Assembly (NCBI GenBank): GCA_000158155.1
Contig: DS999408.1
Location: 8,271-72,270 of the forward strand
Source of the DNA: a gamma proteobacterium NOR5-3
GTDB taxonomy: Bacteria > Pseudomonadota > Gammaproteobacteria > Pseudomonadales > Halieaceae
DNA: 64,000 nucleotides
Direction: 5' to 3'
The position numbers and the translations under genes are program-made. Below, piece after piece: positions 1-8,260 of this stretch; the first letter of the stretch is position 1; each line of letters starts with the position of its first letter. The notes below the pieces were generated by a model. That model had not been told where the DNA came from and ran no database searches. It worked only from the letters and a program-made list of their open reading frames with translations.

Positions 1-66
1 GAAGCCCGCTGGTTAGGTTCTCCGTTATTTCTAACTCTGCTATTTCACGAGTATTTAGGTATTTTT

Positions 67-1530
67 ATGAAACGTCTGGCGTTTGCTGCGTTAGCAGCCC
101 TGGTTCTTCTGGTATTGGTGTTGGTGTATCGGGCGCAAACCTATTTTGTTGAGCAAACCGTGGAAGCGTCTCTCAGTGAGAGCGCCCGCGCTATACAGAT
201 CGACGCGGCGTCTCAACGACTTGCCAAGGCCCTCACCTATCCAACCATTTCCTACGATGATCCGGGGCGCCGTGACGAGGCCGCATTTACGGGCTTACGT
301 CAGCACATGCTAGCGAGTTTTCCCGGGGTCTACGCGGCCGCGCCACCGCGCATTGTTAACGGGCACAGTCTGTTGTTTAAGTTTCCTGGCTCCCGAGCGG
401 ACCTGAAACCCGCTTTGTTCATGGGGCATATCGATGTAGTGCCCGTGGATGAGGCCACCGCAGATGAATGGCGCTACCCTCCGTTCAGCGGTGCTATTGA
501 AGACGGCGTTATTTGGGGACGCGGGGCCATGGACGACAAGGTCACCGTCTTTGCGCTGCTCGAAGCGATGGAGTCGCTACTAGCATCTGGCGCGCAGCTG
601 GAGCGAACCCTGTATTTTGCCTTTGGACATGACGAGGAAATCGGCGGCCCCCAAGGTGCTGCCGCTATGGCGGATCTGCTCGCTGCGGAAGGGGTGGAAT
701 TTGAGTTCGTGCTGGACGAAGGCGGTGTAATTACCCAGGGATGGTTTCCCGGCATCGAGGCGCCCGTAGCATTGGTCGGTGTGGCGGAGAAGGGCTTCGT
801 GAACTTAAGACTGACAGTAAATGCGCCCGGCGGGCATTCGTCACAGCCGCCAGATCACACGGCCGCAGGCATTTTGAGTCAGGCTATTGTTGCCCTGGAG
901 TCTCATCCATTCTCCAGCGATCTTGCTTACACGAAGATGACTATGGACTATGTCGGTAAGCACTCCGATTTCATGACTCGTTTGGTTATGGCAAACCTCT
1001 GGTTGTTTGAGCCTGTTGTTGCCAAAGTGATGGCGAAAACACCTGCGACCGCGGCGCTGACCCGAAGCACCATTGCCGCGACCATGCTTGAAGGAAGTTC
1101 CAAGTCCAACATTCTCCCCACGCGAGCCACCGCGGTGGTCAACGTTCGAATCATGCCAGGGGATAGCGTGGCTTCCGTAAAAGCGCACTTTGTGAATGCC
1201 ATCGACGACCCGCGCGTAGAAGTCACCACTTTTATGGAAAACGAACCCTCAGTGGTATCGCCAATGGACAGTCTCGGGTACGAGCTTATCCAGAAGAATA
1301 TTCAAGCCCTGGACGATACCGTGCTTGTCGCACCCTATCTCGTGATCGGGGGCACCGACTCCAAGCACTTTTACCGTCTATCGCCCAATATTTATCGTTT
1401 TATTATGGTGAAGGCTGATGCCAAAGGCCTCAAACGTATACACGGGGTCAATGAGCAGTTGCCGGTAGAGGATTATGGAAGCGCGATCCAGTTCTTTACG
1501 CGCTTGCTAAGCGATGCGGCTCAAGGCTAG
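67..1530 (+). CDS. M20 family metallopeptidase, membrane-anchored
   Basis: Predicted zinc-dependent M20 peptidase/deacylase of the carboxypeptidase S (PM20D1-like) type, 487 aa. One N-terminal hydrophobic segment (about residues 4-20) suggests a membrane anchor with the enzyme in the periplasm. The M20 metal ligands are all visible: H121 in GHIDVVP, D156 in GRGAMDDK, the E190-E191 pair in HDEEIGG, D217 in LDEGG and H434 in GGTDSKHF. The dimerisation-domain signature GGHSSQPP is also present. Length fits the family. It stands alone and ends one base before the convergent thymidine kinase gene. The substrate cannot be told from sequence; N-acyl amino acids or dipeptides are typical of the family. 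Confidence 0.9.
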   Translation: MKRLAFAALAALVLLVLVLVYRAQTYFVEQTVEASLSESARAIQIDAASQRLAKALTYPTISYDDPGRRDEAAFTGLRQHMLASFPGVYAAAPPRIVNGHSLLFKFPGSRADLKPALFMGHIDVVPVDEATADEWRYPPFSGAIEDGVIWGRGAMDDKVTVFALLEAMESLLASGAQLERTLYFAFGHDEEIGGPQGAAAMADLLAAEGVEFEFVLDEGGVITQGWFPGIEAPVALVGVAEKGFVNLRLTVNAPGGHSSQPPDHTAAGILSQAIVALESHPFSSDLAYTKMTMDYVGKHSDFMTRLVMANLWLFEPVVAKVMAKTPATAALTRSTIAATMLEGSSKSNILPTRATAVVNVRIMPGDSVASVKAHFVNAIDDPRVEVTTFMENEPSVVSPMDSLGYELIQKNIQALDDTVLVAPYLVIGGTDSKHFYRLSPNIYRFIMVKADAKGLKRIHGVNEQLPVEDYGSAIQFFTRLLSDAAQG

Positions 1531-2115
1531 TTACCCGGCTTTGTGAAAGCTTGCATTGAAGTGGCGGCGACACAGGGATAGGTAGCGATCATTGCCGCCG
1601 ATCTCTACCTGTGCGCCATCGGTGACGACGGAGCCATCCGCGTCCTGACGGATAACCATGGTGGCTTTTTTGCCGCAATGACAGATCGTTTTGATTTCTT
1701 TCAGGTTGTCAGCCCAGGCAAGGAGATATTTACTCCCCTCGAAGGGCTCGCCGCGAAAATCGGTACGCAATCCATAGGCCAGCACAGGGATCCGCATTTC
1801 ATCGCAGACCCTGCCCAGGGCAAAGACTTGTTCCTTAGTGAGAAACTGCGCTTCATCAATAAGCACACAGTCGAGCTTCTGCTGTTCATTCGCGTCAACG
1901 ATGATCGCAAAAATATCGGCTTCACGATTGAAGATGTGCGCATCCGCCCCGATGCCGATACGGGATGTGACCCTGCCGCTTCCAAAGCGATCGTCCAGTG
2001 CTGGAGCCAGAATCAAGGTGTGCATTCCCCGCTCGGCATAGTTATAGCTGGATTGCAGCAGCGTCGTCGACTTTCCGGCGTTCATGGATGAGTAATGAAA
2101 GTACAGCTTTGCCAC
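1531..2115 (-). CDS. tdk: Thymidine kinase
   Basis: Type II thymidine kinase (EC 2.7.1.21), 194 aa, which phosphorylates thymidine to dTMP in the salvage pathway. The N-terminal P-loop reads SSMNAGKS (about residues 9-16). The DEAQF catalytic/lasso-region signature lies near residue 88, with the Glu expected to act as general base. The C-terminal zinc-binding cysteines appear as CHCGKK and a later LCRRHF. Size and motif order match E. coli Tdk. It converges on the M20 gene with no spacer and has a short divergent region (2116-2270) toward the TPR gene. Confidence 0.95.
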   Translation of the reverse strand: MAKLYFHYSSMNAGKSTTLLQSSYNYAERGMHTLILAPALDDRFGSGRVTSRIGIGADAHIFNREADIFAIIVDANEQQKLDCVLIDEAQFLTKEQVFALGRVCDEMRIPVLAYGLRTDFRGEPFEGSKYLLAWADNLKEIKTICHCGKKATMVIRQDADGSVVTDGAQVEIGGNDRYLSLCRRHFNASFHKAG

Positions 2116-2270
2116 GACTACTCCCTGGTATCGCTCGTGGGTTTATGGAACCTGCGGTGGATGGATCACAGCTTGCGGTTCATCCGCGGCTAGCATGCCA
2201 CATTCTTAATGGTTAAGCCGCCGCTGCAGAGGCATACTTTCGCGCATGGTTTGTGAACAGAAGTGAGGCT

Positions 2271-3140
2271 ATGAACATACCGGTGAAATTTTTACGCCCT
2301 GCGCCGCACCTGTGGATACTCATCGCCGTCGTTTTTGCGCTGGGCGCTGGCTCCGCATCTTCTGGCGCGGCCGACTCAGGGCTCTACGGTTACGGTGATG
2401 AGTGCGAGCCGGCACTGGCCTTTTACCGACAGGGTTGGGTTGAGATTCTCGAGCATGGACGTTGGACCGAAGCCGAACGTCTTTATCGCGAGGCAGTAGC
2501 TGTAGCGCCGGACTGTGTCATCGCTAAAAGTGTTTTGGCGCGTATCACCACAGATGCGGTTGAGCGAAAAGCGCTGATTGCTGATATACAAAGCAACATC
2601 GATAGCGTCGATGTGCCCGGTCGCTTGATCCTGGACCCCTATCTGAAGACGCTCATGCTCATCAGTGCCCGGGATGAAAGGAGGGAGCTTGGCGATGACT
2701 TTCGCAGTGATCTTATGAAAATGGCCATAAACAACTATTGGACGTTTCTTGATCAATACCCGGATGAATGGGCCGTGCGTATCGAATATCTTGAGTGGGT
2801 CCATGCGCGGCAGGGTGCCGAAGAGGCCCTGGTGTCTATCCGCAGGATGACTCAGAACACAGCACGGGATAACTTCCGATTGAGTTACTTCCCGGCGTAT
2901 TTTTATGCAGAGCTCGGTGACTACGAAAAGGCCCTGGAGCTTGCTCGGGAATTTGTGCGCCAACTAGGCCCGGGGAACTGGCCTCAGGAGCACTACATCG
3001 CAGCGTTTATTGCCTACCAACGCGGCGACTTCAGCGCGGCCGACGAATCCATCAAGCAGACACTGCTGCTTGATCCCAGACATTTGATCGCTAAGCGCCT
3101 GAGTAAGAAGATTGATGCGGCTCTGAACGACGCGTCGTAA
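2271..3140 (+). CDS. Exported TPR-like protein of unknown function
   Basis: A 289-aa protein with an N-terminal signal peptide or anchor (hydrophobic stretch about residues 12-31 ending near SSGAADS), so it probably works in the periplasm. The rest is alpha-helical with TPR-like repeats: FYRQGWVEILEHGRWTEAE near the N-terminus and the pair AELGDYEKALELAREF and AYQRGDFSAADESIKQ near the C-terminus. The ATG at 2271 is preferred because GTGAGG lies just upstream; a GTG at 2253 would extend it by six residues. No catalytic motif is seen. It precedes a small lipoprotein gene with its own -10 element, so the two need not be co-transcribed. Confidence 0.7.
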   Translation: MNIPVKFLRPAPHLWILIAVVFALGAGSASSGAADSGLYGYGDECEPALAFYRQGWVEILEHGRWTEAERLYREAVAVAPDCVIAKSVLARITTDAVERKALIADIQSNIDSVDVPGRLILDPYLKTLMLISARDERRELGDDFRSDLMKMAINNYWTFLDQYPDEWAVRIEYLEWVHARQGAEEALVSIRRMTQNTARDNFRLSYFPAYFYAELGDYEKALELAREFVRQLGPGNWPQEHYIAAFIAYQRGDFSAADESIKQTLLLDPRHLIAKRLSKKIDAALNDAS

Positions 3141-3181
3141 GCCGTGGCGCCGGACAGTGTTTCTGCGCCTTGTTAGCCGGT

Positions 3182-3187
3182 TATAAT
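3182..3187 (+). promoter_or_regulatory. Probable -10 element (TATAAT) upstream of lipoprotein gene
   Basis: A perfect TATAAT hexamer lies 28 bp before the lipoprotein start codon at 3216. No good -35 is visible at 16-18 bp, so strength is uncertain. Confidence 0.4.
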
Positions 3188-3215
3188 CGGAGCCTGAGAA
3201 CCCAAGGAATAAGGC

Positions 3216-3671
3216 ATGATGAATAAACTTGCGATAGTTGCCGCTACGGGCATTTTGCTAAGCGCTTGCGCCGGACGCAGCGATCACCAAACTTTCTATC
3301 ATGCAGAACAGGGCAACTACGATGCTGCCTTGCAATCCGCCAAGGCAGCCCAAGGCAGCGGTTTGGATGGACTGTTGTTTGGCTCTGGCGCAAGTCAGTG
3401 CCGTGACTACGGCGCGGTGGTTACCGTTTATGTCGCGCAGGGCGATTTTGCTGGCGCCACCGAGGCCTGCCGGGACTACGACAGCCAGTGTGCGGTTGTC
3501 CCCGATGCGAGCCTCTGTTTTGCCTACCGTCAAAGCGAGTTGAGTGGCGCAGGCTCTGATCAGGAGCTCGCGACGCGCCTTAAAGAGGAAGCGCAACAAA
3601 CCCTGCACTTCCGCTGGTTAATGATTCGCGATGACTATGAAGGGCGGGACATCAAGCGGCCCATTTATTAA
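3216..3671 (+). CDS. Small putative lipoprotein
   Basis: A 151-aa protein with a lipoprotein signal peptide (lipobox LLSAC, Cys about residue 18), so it should be lipid-anchored in the envelope. The mature part begins with a single TPR-like helix pair (FYHAEQGNYDAALQSAK) and contains four further cysteines (CRDYG, ACRDYDSQC, LCFAY) that could form disulfides. The family is not recognised. It converges on msrB with a 34-bp gap. Confidence 0.65.
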   Translation: MMNKLAIVAATGILLSACAGRSDHQTFYHAEQGNYDAALQSAKAAQGSGLDGLLFGSGASQCRDYGAVVTVYVAQGDFAGATEACRDYDSQCAVVPDASLCFAYRQSELSGAGSDQELATRLKEEAQQTLHFRWLMIRDDYEGRDIKRPIY

Positions 3672-3705
3672 GGCCGCCTCTTCACCGTATTTTTCTGGCA
3701 GGCGC

Positions 3706-4272
3706 TTAACTATCCTTGGGTAGAAAACGCAGCGCTACACCGTTGTTGCACCAGCGTTGCCCGGTGGGCGCGGGACCATCGTTAAAAACGTGACCGTGAT
3801 GTCCGCCACATCGCGCGCAGTGGTACTCCGTGCGCGGCAGAATCAACTTGAAGTCCTTTTTGGTTTCCAGCGCATCGGGGATTGAGGTGAAGAAACTGGG
3901 CCACCCCGTGCCGCTGTCAAACTTCATCTGTGATGTGAATACCGGTAAGTCACATCCGGCGCACACAAACACACCATCGCGTTTTTCGTCATTCAGGGGG
4001 CTCGTAAAGGGTCGTTCCGTGGATTCCCGACGAAGTACATCATAGGCCAGAGGGAGATTGAGGCGTTCCCGCCATTCATCCTTACTGAGCTTCAGTTTGT
4101 CCTTCGCACTCACTACCGCAAAGCCTTCGGGAAGAAAGTCTCGCCACTGCGACTGGATTTCATCAAGCATGATGCCCGCCTTATTGTTTGCCCATAGTAG
4201 CGGCGCCGACAGTGCTGCCGTTGCCCCGAATGCGACTTTGATAATCGCTGATAAAAATTCACGTCTATGCAT
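3706..4272 (-). CDS. msrB: Peptide-methionine (R)-S-oxide reductase MsrB, Tat-exported
   Basis: Reduces methionine-R-sulfoxide in oxidised proteins, 188 aa. The catalytic C-terminal motif GQRWCNNGVALRF holds the resolving/catalytic Cys, and two CxxC pairs (CAGC and CARC) form the structural zinc site; the signature SGTGWPSF is also present. The N-terminus MHRREFLSA followed by a hydrophobic stretch resembles a twin-arginine (Tat) signal, so this copy is predicted to act in the periplasm, unlike the usual cytosolic MsrB. The domain starts near residue 60, leaving an unusual linker between signal and catalytic domain. Divergent from the LOG gene. Confidence 0.92.
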   Translation of the reverse strand: MHRREFLSAIIKVAFGATAALSAPLLWANNKAGIMLDEIQSQWRDFLPEGFAVVSAKDKLKLSKDEWRERLNLPLAYDVLRRESTERPFTSPLNDEKRDGVFVCAGCDLPVFTSQMKFDSGTGWPSFFTSIPDALETKKDFKLILPRTEYHCARCGGHHGHVFNDGPAPTGQRWCNNGVALRFLPKDS

Positions 4273-4365
4273 AAAACTTAAGACAGCTCTGTTTGCGAAT
4301 AATTCAACTTACGTGTGTTTTGCGGCGGTAGATTGCCTGGTGCCTGAGCCCGGGTTGAAAAGTTT

Positions 4366-4396
4366 GGGGCGCCTCTCCTGAGCGACCCCGTTTTTT
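4366..4396 (+). terminator. Terminator-like hairpin between divergent genes
   Basis: GGGGCGC (4366-4372) pairs with GCG-A-CCCC (4382-4389, one bulged A), followed by six T (4391-4396). It reads as a plus-strand intrinsic terminator, yet the gene on its left (msrB) is on the minus strand and the next plus-strand gene lies downstream. It might end a short plus-strand transcript or act as an attenuator. Confidence 0.45.
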
Positions 4397-4479
4397 GGCG
4401 TACCAGCTATGTCGGCTTCCTGTAAGCTGAGCGCGGCGGCGCAATCCATTAACATGCCAAGCACAATTGAGGACGCGTT

Positions 4480-5151
4480 ATGAGCTCGAAGCAACTACCC
4501 CCCGCTGCGGGCAGCGGGTTGAGCGTTGAGGAGCAGGACCGCATTGAACGGATCAGCGGTGAGCTGCGAAAGGGTATCGAGGAGCTGGGCGATGTTGGTC
4601 CGGCGGTGAGTATCTTTGGCTCTGCCAGAGTGAATGAGGATAGCTGGGAGTATCGGAGTGCCCGTGCCCTGGGACAGTTAATGGCTGATGCCGGCGTTTC
4701 GGTGATTACCGGCGGCGGGCCGGGGGTCATGGAAGCCGGCAATCGCGGGGCCCGTTCTGGCGACGGCCGGTCCATCGGACTGAATATCACGCTTCCCCGG
4801 GAGCAGCTTGCCAACCCCTATGTCGACACCGACATTGCGTTCAATTACTTCTTTACCCGCAAGTTCATGCTGATTCGCTATGCCATGGGGTTTGCTATTT
4901 ACCCCGGAGGTCTGGGCACCATCGATGAGCTTTTTGAATTACTCACTCTGGTTCAGACCGGCAAGCTCCAGCCATGCCCACTGGTGCTTGTGGGGCATGA
5001 TTATTGGAGTGGTCTATACAATTGGCTGGTGCGCGAAAGCGTGAGTCGCGGCTACATCGCACCCGAGGATCTTGATCTTGTCGAAGTGGTGCCGGACGAG
5101 GAAGTCGCCGCTGCGGTACTGCTGGATAAAATCCCCGGGCGGTCTACCTAA
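4480..5151 (+). CDS. LOG family (TIGR00730) Rossmann-fold protein
   Basis: A 223-aa member of the LOG/YgdH family, whose characterised relatives are cytokinin riboside 5'-monophosphate phosphoribohydrolases or nucleotide-cleaving enzymes. The nucleotide-binding loop ITGGGPGVMEAGNRGA and the family signature PGGLGTIDELFE (the catalytic Glu region) are both intact. About 40 extra residues precede the Rossmann core, and the C-terminus fits the family. It overlaps the convergent CBS-domain gene by eight bases. The true substrate in this organism is unknown. Confidence 0.88.
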   Translation: MSSKQLPPAAGSGLSVEEQDRIERISGELRKGIEELGDVGPAVSIFGSARVNEDSWEYRSARALGQLMADAGVSVITGGGPGVMEAGNRGARSGDGRSIGLNITLPREQLANPYVDTDIAFNYFFTRKFMLIRYAMGFAIYPGGLGTIDELFELLTLVQTGKLQPCPLVLVGHDYWSGLYNWLVRESVSRGYIAPEDLDLVEVVPDEEVAAAVLLDKIPGRST

Positions 5152-5542
5152 AATCCTGCACGGCCTTGAGCAGCTGTCGACAGGTGATCTGCCCGATTAA
5201 ACGTCCATTTTCTACCACCGGGCGGCGACGTTTATTGTTCATGAGCATGTCCTGGGCGACGTCGACGATGTCTTCGTCGGGGTGGGCCACTATCAGATTA
5301 TCGCTGGCCATATAATCGCGGACCATGCCTGTGGATGACTTGTTATACACGGCGCCAAGGATTGACCGAAGACAGTCCAGCTCTGAAAGAATTCCCACCA
5401 GGCTGCCTCGATCGTCGACAACACACAGTCCCGATACGCGGTTTTCGATAATGATGGCCATAGCATCGCTCAGGCTGGCGTCGCGATGCACGGTGGCCGG
5501 GTGAGGCAGCATATAATCGCGAAGACTGACGGATCGCAGCAT
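5144..5542 (-). CDS. Tandem CBS-domain protein
   Basis: A 132-aa protein made of two CBS domains (about 8-60 and 75-130), with repeated pattern D-x-x-L-x-D-A and GLCVVDDRGSLVGILSELD, then RRPVVENGRLIGQITCRQLL. CBS pairs bind adenosine nucleotides and act as energy or redox sensors, usually regulating a partner. No catalytic domain is attached and no partner is obvious next door. Overlaps the 3' end of the LOG gene and is divergent from sixA. Confidence 0.85.
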   Translation of the reverse strand: MLRSVSLRDYMLPHPATVHRDASLSDAMAIIIENRVSGLCVVDDRGSLVGILSELDCLRSILGAVYNKSSTGMVRDYMASDNLIVAHPDEDIVDVAQDMLMNNKRRRPVVENGRLIGQITCRQLLKAVQDFR

Positions 5543-5632
5543 GGATGCGGTTCTCCCCGGGTTTTAACCAATGTCACCTAGTATAGACAGGAAACGGCGC
5601 AGTAACAGGGCTATCACGATGGAAAAGCAATC

Positions 5633-6130
5633 ATGAAAACGCTGCATCTAATGCGCCACGCGAAGTCCAGTTGGCAGGCACCGGAGCTTTCTGATCATGA
5701 GCGCGAGCTTAATGATCGTGGTCGCAAGGATGCGCCGCGTATGGGGCGGGCGCTCGCAAAGATCCTGCCCGCAGAACCGGTGCACTGCAGCTCCGCTGTG
5801 CGTGCCCGGCAAACGCTGGCGGGCTTGTGTGACGGCTGGCCCGCCATGAGCGCACAGGCGCATGACGTCGATGAGGCGCTGTACACCTTCGATTATCAGG
5901 AGTTGCTAAGCTGGCTTCAGAGCCATCGTGGAGAAAGCGAGAGCTGCTTTCTCATCGGACATAACCCGGCGCTCACAGACCTGTGCAATCAGCTGGTGGG
6001 GCGGCTCGCCATTGATAATCTGCCCACTGCAGGTTACTTGCAGCTGGAGATTCCGGTTGATTCCTGGGGCGATGTGAGCGTTGGGATTGCCACGCTGATC
6101 GAATGGCAATTCCCCCGGGATTTAGCGTGA
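5633..6130 (+). CDS. sixA: Phosphohistidine phosphatase SixA
   Basis: Histidine-phosphatase superfamily (branch 1) protein, 165 aa, similar in size to E. coli SixA (161 aa), which removes phosphate from phosphohistidine in proteins such as HPt domains and NPr. The RHG-type motif is MRHAKSSW (His about residue 8), followed by conserved SSAVRARQT and a second catalytic histidine in LIGHNPALTDL. It stands alone; the downstream gene converges on it across 45 bp. Confidence 0.9.
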   Translation: MKTLHLMRHAKSSWQAPELSDHERELNDRGRKDAPRMGRALAKILPAEPVHCSSAVRARQTLAGLCDGWPAMSAQAHDVDEALYTFDYQELLSWLQSHRGESESCFLIGHNPALTDLCNQLVGRLAIDNLPTAGYLQLEIPVDSWGDVSVGIATLIEWQFPRDLA

Positions 6131-6146
6131 GCGTGACCTGATATTC

Positions 6147-6162
6147 ATGCCCTGGCGGGCAT
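6147..6162. terminator. Short palindrome between convergent genes
   Basis: ATGCCC and GGGCAT flank a TGGC loop between the convergent sixA and yqjG ends. No T-run follows, so termination is only weakly supported. Confidence 0.25.
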
Positions 6163-6175
6163 TCGCTTGTGCAGT

Positions 6176-7153
6176 TCAGGCCGCCGCTGAGGCTGATCCC
6201 ACAGCCTCCCGCCCATGAGGTCGCAGGTAGTCGATATCCGGGCCCAGCGGCACTATTGCGGTGGGATTGATCGTCCCATGGGACGCGTAGTAATGGGTCT
6301 TGATATGATCAAAATCTACGGTGTCAGCCACGCCGGCAAGTTGATAGATCTCTCGGACATAGGCAGAGATATTCGCGTAGTCCTCAAGACGCTGACGGTT
6401 GCACTTGAAGTGTCCGTGATACACCGCGTCAAATCGAATCAGCGTAGTAAACAAGCGGATGTCCGCCTCGGTGAGCGTGTCGTTGCAAAGATAGCGATGA
6501 TCGGCCAGGTGCGCATCGATATGATCCAGCTCGGCAAACACCTCAGCGTAGGCCTCCGCATAGGCATCCTGACTTGTCGCAAAGCCGGCCCGATAAACGC
6601 CGTTGTTAATCGCTGGATAGATTCGGTCATTCCAGTTATCGATGTCCTGTCGCAGGGCCTTTGGGTACAGATCCAGAAGGTTCCCGGTGATGTGGTTAAA
6701 CGCTGAGCCCAATATGCGGATGATTTCTGAAGACTCGTTGTTGACGATCGTGCCGCTCTGCTTGTCCCAAAGCACCGGCACGGTCACTCGACCGCTGTAA
6801 TTGGCTTGAGCTGCTGTGTAGACCTGATGCATGAGTTCATGTCCCTGCGCCCGGTCGCCGGTGCTGCCTTCCTCGGTGACAAAGGTCCATCCATTTTCCA
6901 GCATGATGGGGCTGACAATAGAGACATCGATATGCGACTCCAGGTCTTTGAGGCTCCGCACGATCAGGGTGCGGTGAGCCCAGGGACAGGCCAGCGATAC
7001 GTACAGGTGATAGCGTCCGGACTCCGCCGGGTAACTCTCGCTTTCGCTGCCGATCAGCTGGCGAAATTGCGCGTCTTCCCGCACGAAGCGACCGCCCGAT
7101 GCGCTGGTGTCATACCAGCGGTCTTGCCAGATACCGTCTACGAGTAAGCCCAT
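6176..7153 (-). CDS. yqjG: Glutathionyl-hydroquinone reductase (Xi-class GST)
   Basis: A 325-aa GST of the Xi class, closely matching E. coli YqjG over its whole length (MGLLVDGIWQDRWYDT start, ESSEIIR, GVYRAGFATSQ, HRYL..LTEADIRL, HYYASHGTINPT). These enzymes use glutathione to reduce glutathionyl-hydroquinones. The catalytic Cys is C56 in LACPWAHR. The ATG at 7153 is chosen because GGCAGGAG lies just upstream; the frame remains open further 5' but lacks homology there. It sits 103 bp downstream of the LysR gene in the same direction, the arrangement of E. coli yhaJ and yqjG, which suggests a role in quinone or aromatic stress. Confidence 0.93.
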   Translation of the reverse strand: MGLLVDGIWQDRWYDTSASGGRFVREDAQFRQLIGSESESYPAESGRYHLYVSLACPWAHRTLIVRSLKDLESHIDVSIVSPIMLENGWTFVTEEGSTGDRAQGHELMHQVYTAAQANYSGRVTVPVLWDKQSGTIVNNESSEIIRILGSAFNHITGNLLDLYPKALRQDIDNWNDRIYPAINNGVYRAGFATSQDAYAEAYAEVFAELDHIDAHLADHRYLCNDTLTEADIRLFTTLIRFDAVYHGHFKCNRQRLEDYANISAYVREIYQLAGVADTVDFDHIKTHYYASHGTINPTAIVPLGPDIDYLRPHGREAVGSASAAA

Positions 7154-7247
7154 GGGAGTCTCCTGCCTGTTAGCTGAGTGAGTTGTGATCGGAAGAAAAA
7201 GCTTACGTTCGATTGTCAGGAAAGAAAATCGCAATAAACTTGAACTT

Positions 7248-7267
7248 ATATTCGAATTAATCGAACG
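7248..7267. promoter_or_regulatory. Candidate LysR operator half: ATATTCGAA / TTCGA-N5-TCGAA
   Basis: The spacer between the LysR and yqjG genes has ATATTCGAA (7248-7256), nested in TTCGA-N5-TCGAA (7252-7265). The same nine-base word recurs at 8175-8183 in front of the LysR and pirin genes, so it may be the regulator's target. The right arm overlaps the end of the LysR coding sequence. Confidence 0.35.
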
Positions 7268-8153
7268 ATAGGTCGCTTCTCGCCTGTTCTATCAGGAGTT
7301 CGCCCAGCCGGCAGGTGGCGGGACCCGCCTTGTCCGAGTCTGCATAGGTGAGAAAGAGTGAAACCTGGCGGCGGGAGCCGCGTTCCAGCGCTAATTCACG
7401 AAGACGACCCTCTGTTAATTCGTCGCGAATACGGGTGATGGGCAGCCAGGCGAAGCCCATGCCCCGGCTGATCATGGTGATGGAAGTGGCGACGTGACTC
7501 ACGGTCCAGCGTTGTTCCGCGCCCAGCCAGCCTGAGTCGATGCGCCGCCCCGTGGCGGAGTCGCGCACCACAATCTGGCGTTCTGCGGCCAGATCCTGCA
7601 GATTGAGCGTTCGTCCCAGGCTGTGAAGCGCGTGCGCAGGATGCGCCACCGCGATAAATTCCACGTCCATTAACGCCTCGCCAAGAAAGCCCTGGGGGAC
7701 GTCCCCGGCCACCAGAAGATCTACGTCTCCTTTAAAAAGGCGCTCGGCGCCACCGGACAAGACTGTTTCTACCAGCTCTACCCGCGTGTAGGGAAATTCC
7801 GTGGACAATTGTTCCAGCGCCTCGGCAAGGCAATGCTGGGGGTAAACCTCGTCAATGGCGACTCGCAACTGCGCCTCTTCACCCTGCGCGAGACTCTCTG
7901 CGATGGTTTCCAACTGCTCAGCCTGATCGATGAGTTGACCCGCACGGCGAAGCATCAGCTCGCCGGCTGCCGTGAGCTGTGCTTTGCGTCCTACAACCTC
8001 CAGAAGCTTTAAATCAAGCTGATCCTGCAGCTTGTGTACGGCATGGTTGATGCTGGACTGACTCTTGTGAATGGCCTCTGCCGCCTGGGCGAAGCCTCCG
8101 TGTTCGACCACGGCCCGAAACATTCGCCACTGCTCTAAGGTGCTACGACTCAT
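7257..8153 (-). CDS. yhaJ: LysR-family transcriptional regulator, YhaJ-like
   Basis: A 298-aa LysR regulator with an N-terminal winged helix-turn-helix (residues about 5-63, including FRAVVEHGGFAQAAEAIHKSQSSINHAVHKL written in part here) and a C-terminal substrate-binding domain. It is divergent from a pirin gene and followed by a YqjG-type GST, reproducing the E. coli yhaK-yhaJ-yqjG neighbourhood, where YhaJ activates these genes in response to aromatic/quinone compounds. The assignment as a YhaJ orthologue rests on this context and on overall resemblance. Autoregulation through the site at 8170-8183 is plausible. Confidence 0.85.
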   Translation of the reverse strand: MSRSTLEQWRMFRAVVEHGGFAQAAEAIHKSQSSINHAVHKLQDQLDLKLLEVVGRKAQLTAAGELMLRRAGQLIDQAEQLETIAESLAQGEEAQLRVAIDEVYPQHCLAEALEQLSTEFPYTRVELVETVLSGGAERLFKGDVDLLVAGDVPQGFLGEALMDVEFIAVAHPAHALHSLGRTLNLQDLAAERQIVVRDSATGRRIDSGWLGAEQRWTVSHVATSITMISRGMGFAWLPITRIRDELTEGRLRELALERGSRRQVSLFLTYADSDKAGPATCRLGELLIEQARSDLSFD

Positions 8154-8169
8154 CGCTGGATCCTATTTG

Positions 8170-8183
8170 TCGAAATATTCGAA
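8170..8183. promoter_or_regulatory. Candidate LysR operator in divergent LysR/pirin promoter region
   Basis: TCGAA-ATA-TTCGA (8170-8182) is a dyad in the 107-bp divergent region; it contains the word ATATTCGAA also found upstream of yqjG. Position and symmetry suit a LysR-type binding site. Confidence 0.4.
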
Positions 8184-8260
8184 CGTTATCACTCAAATAA
8201 AGCAATATTCTTACGATTTAACAAGATTTATTGTGGGCGCTTCAAGCAAAGGAGCCGAAC

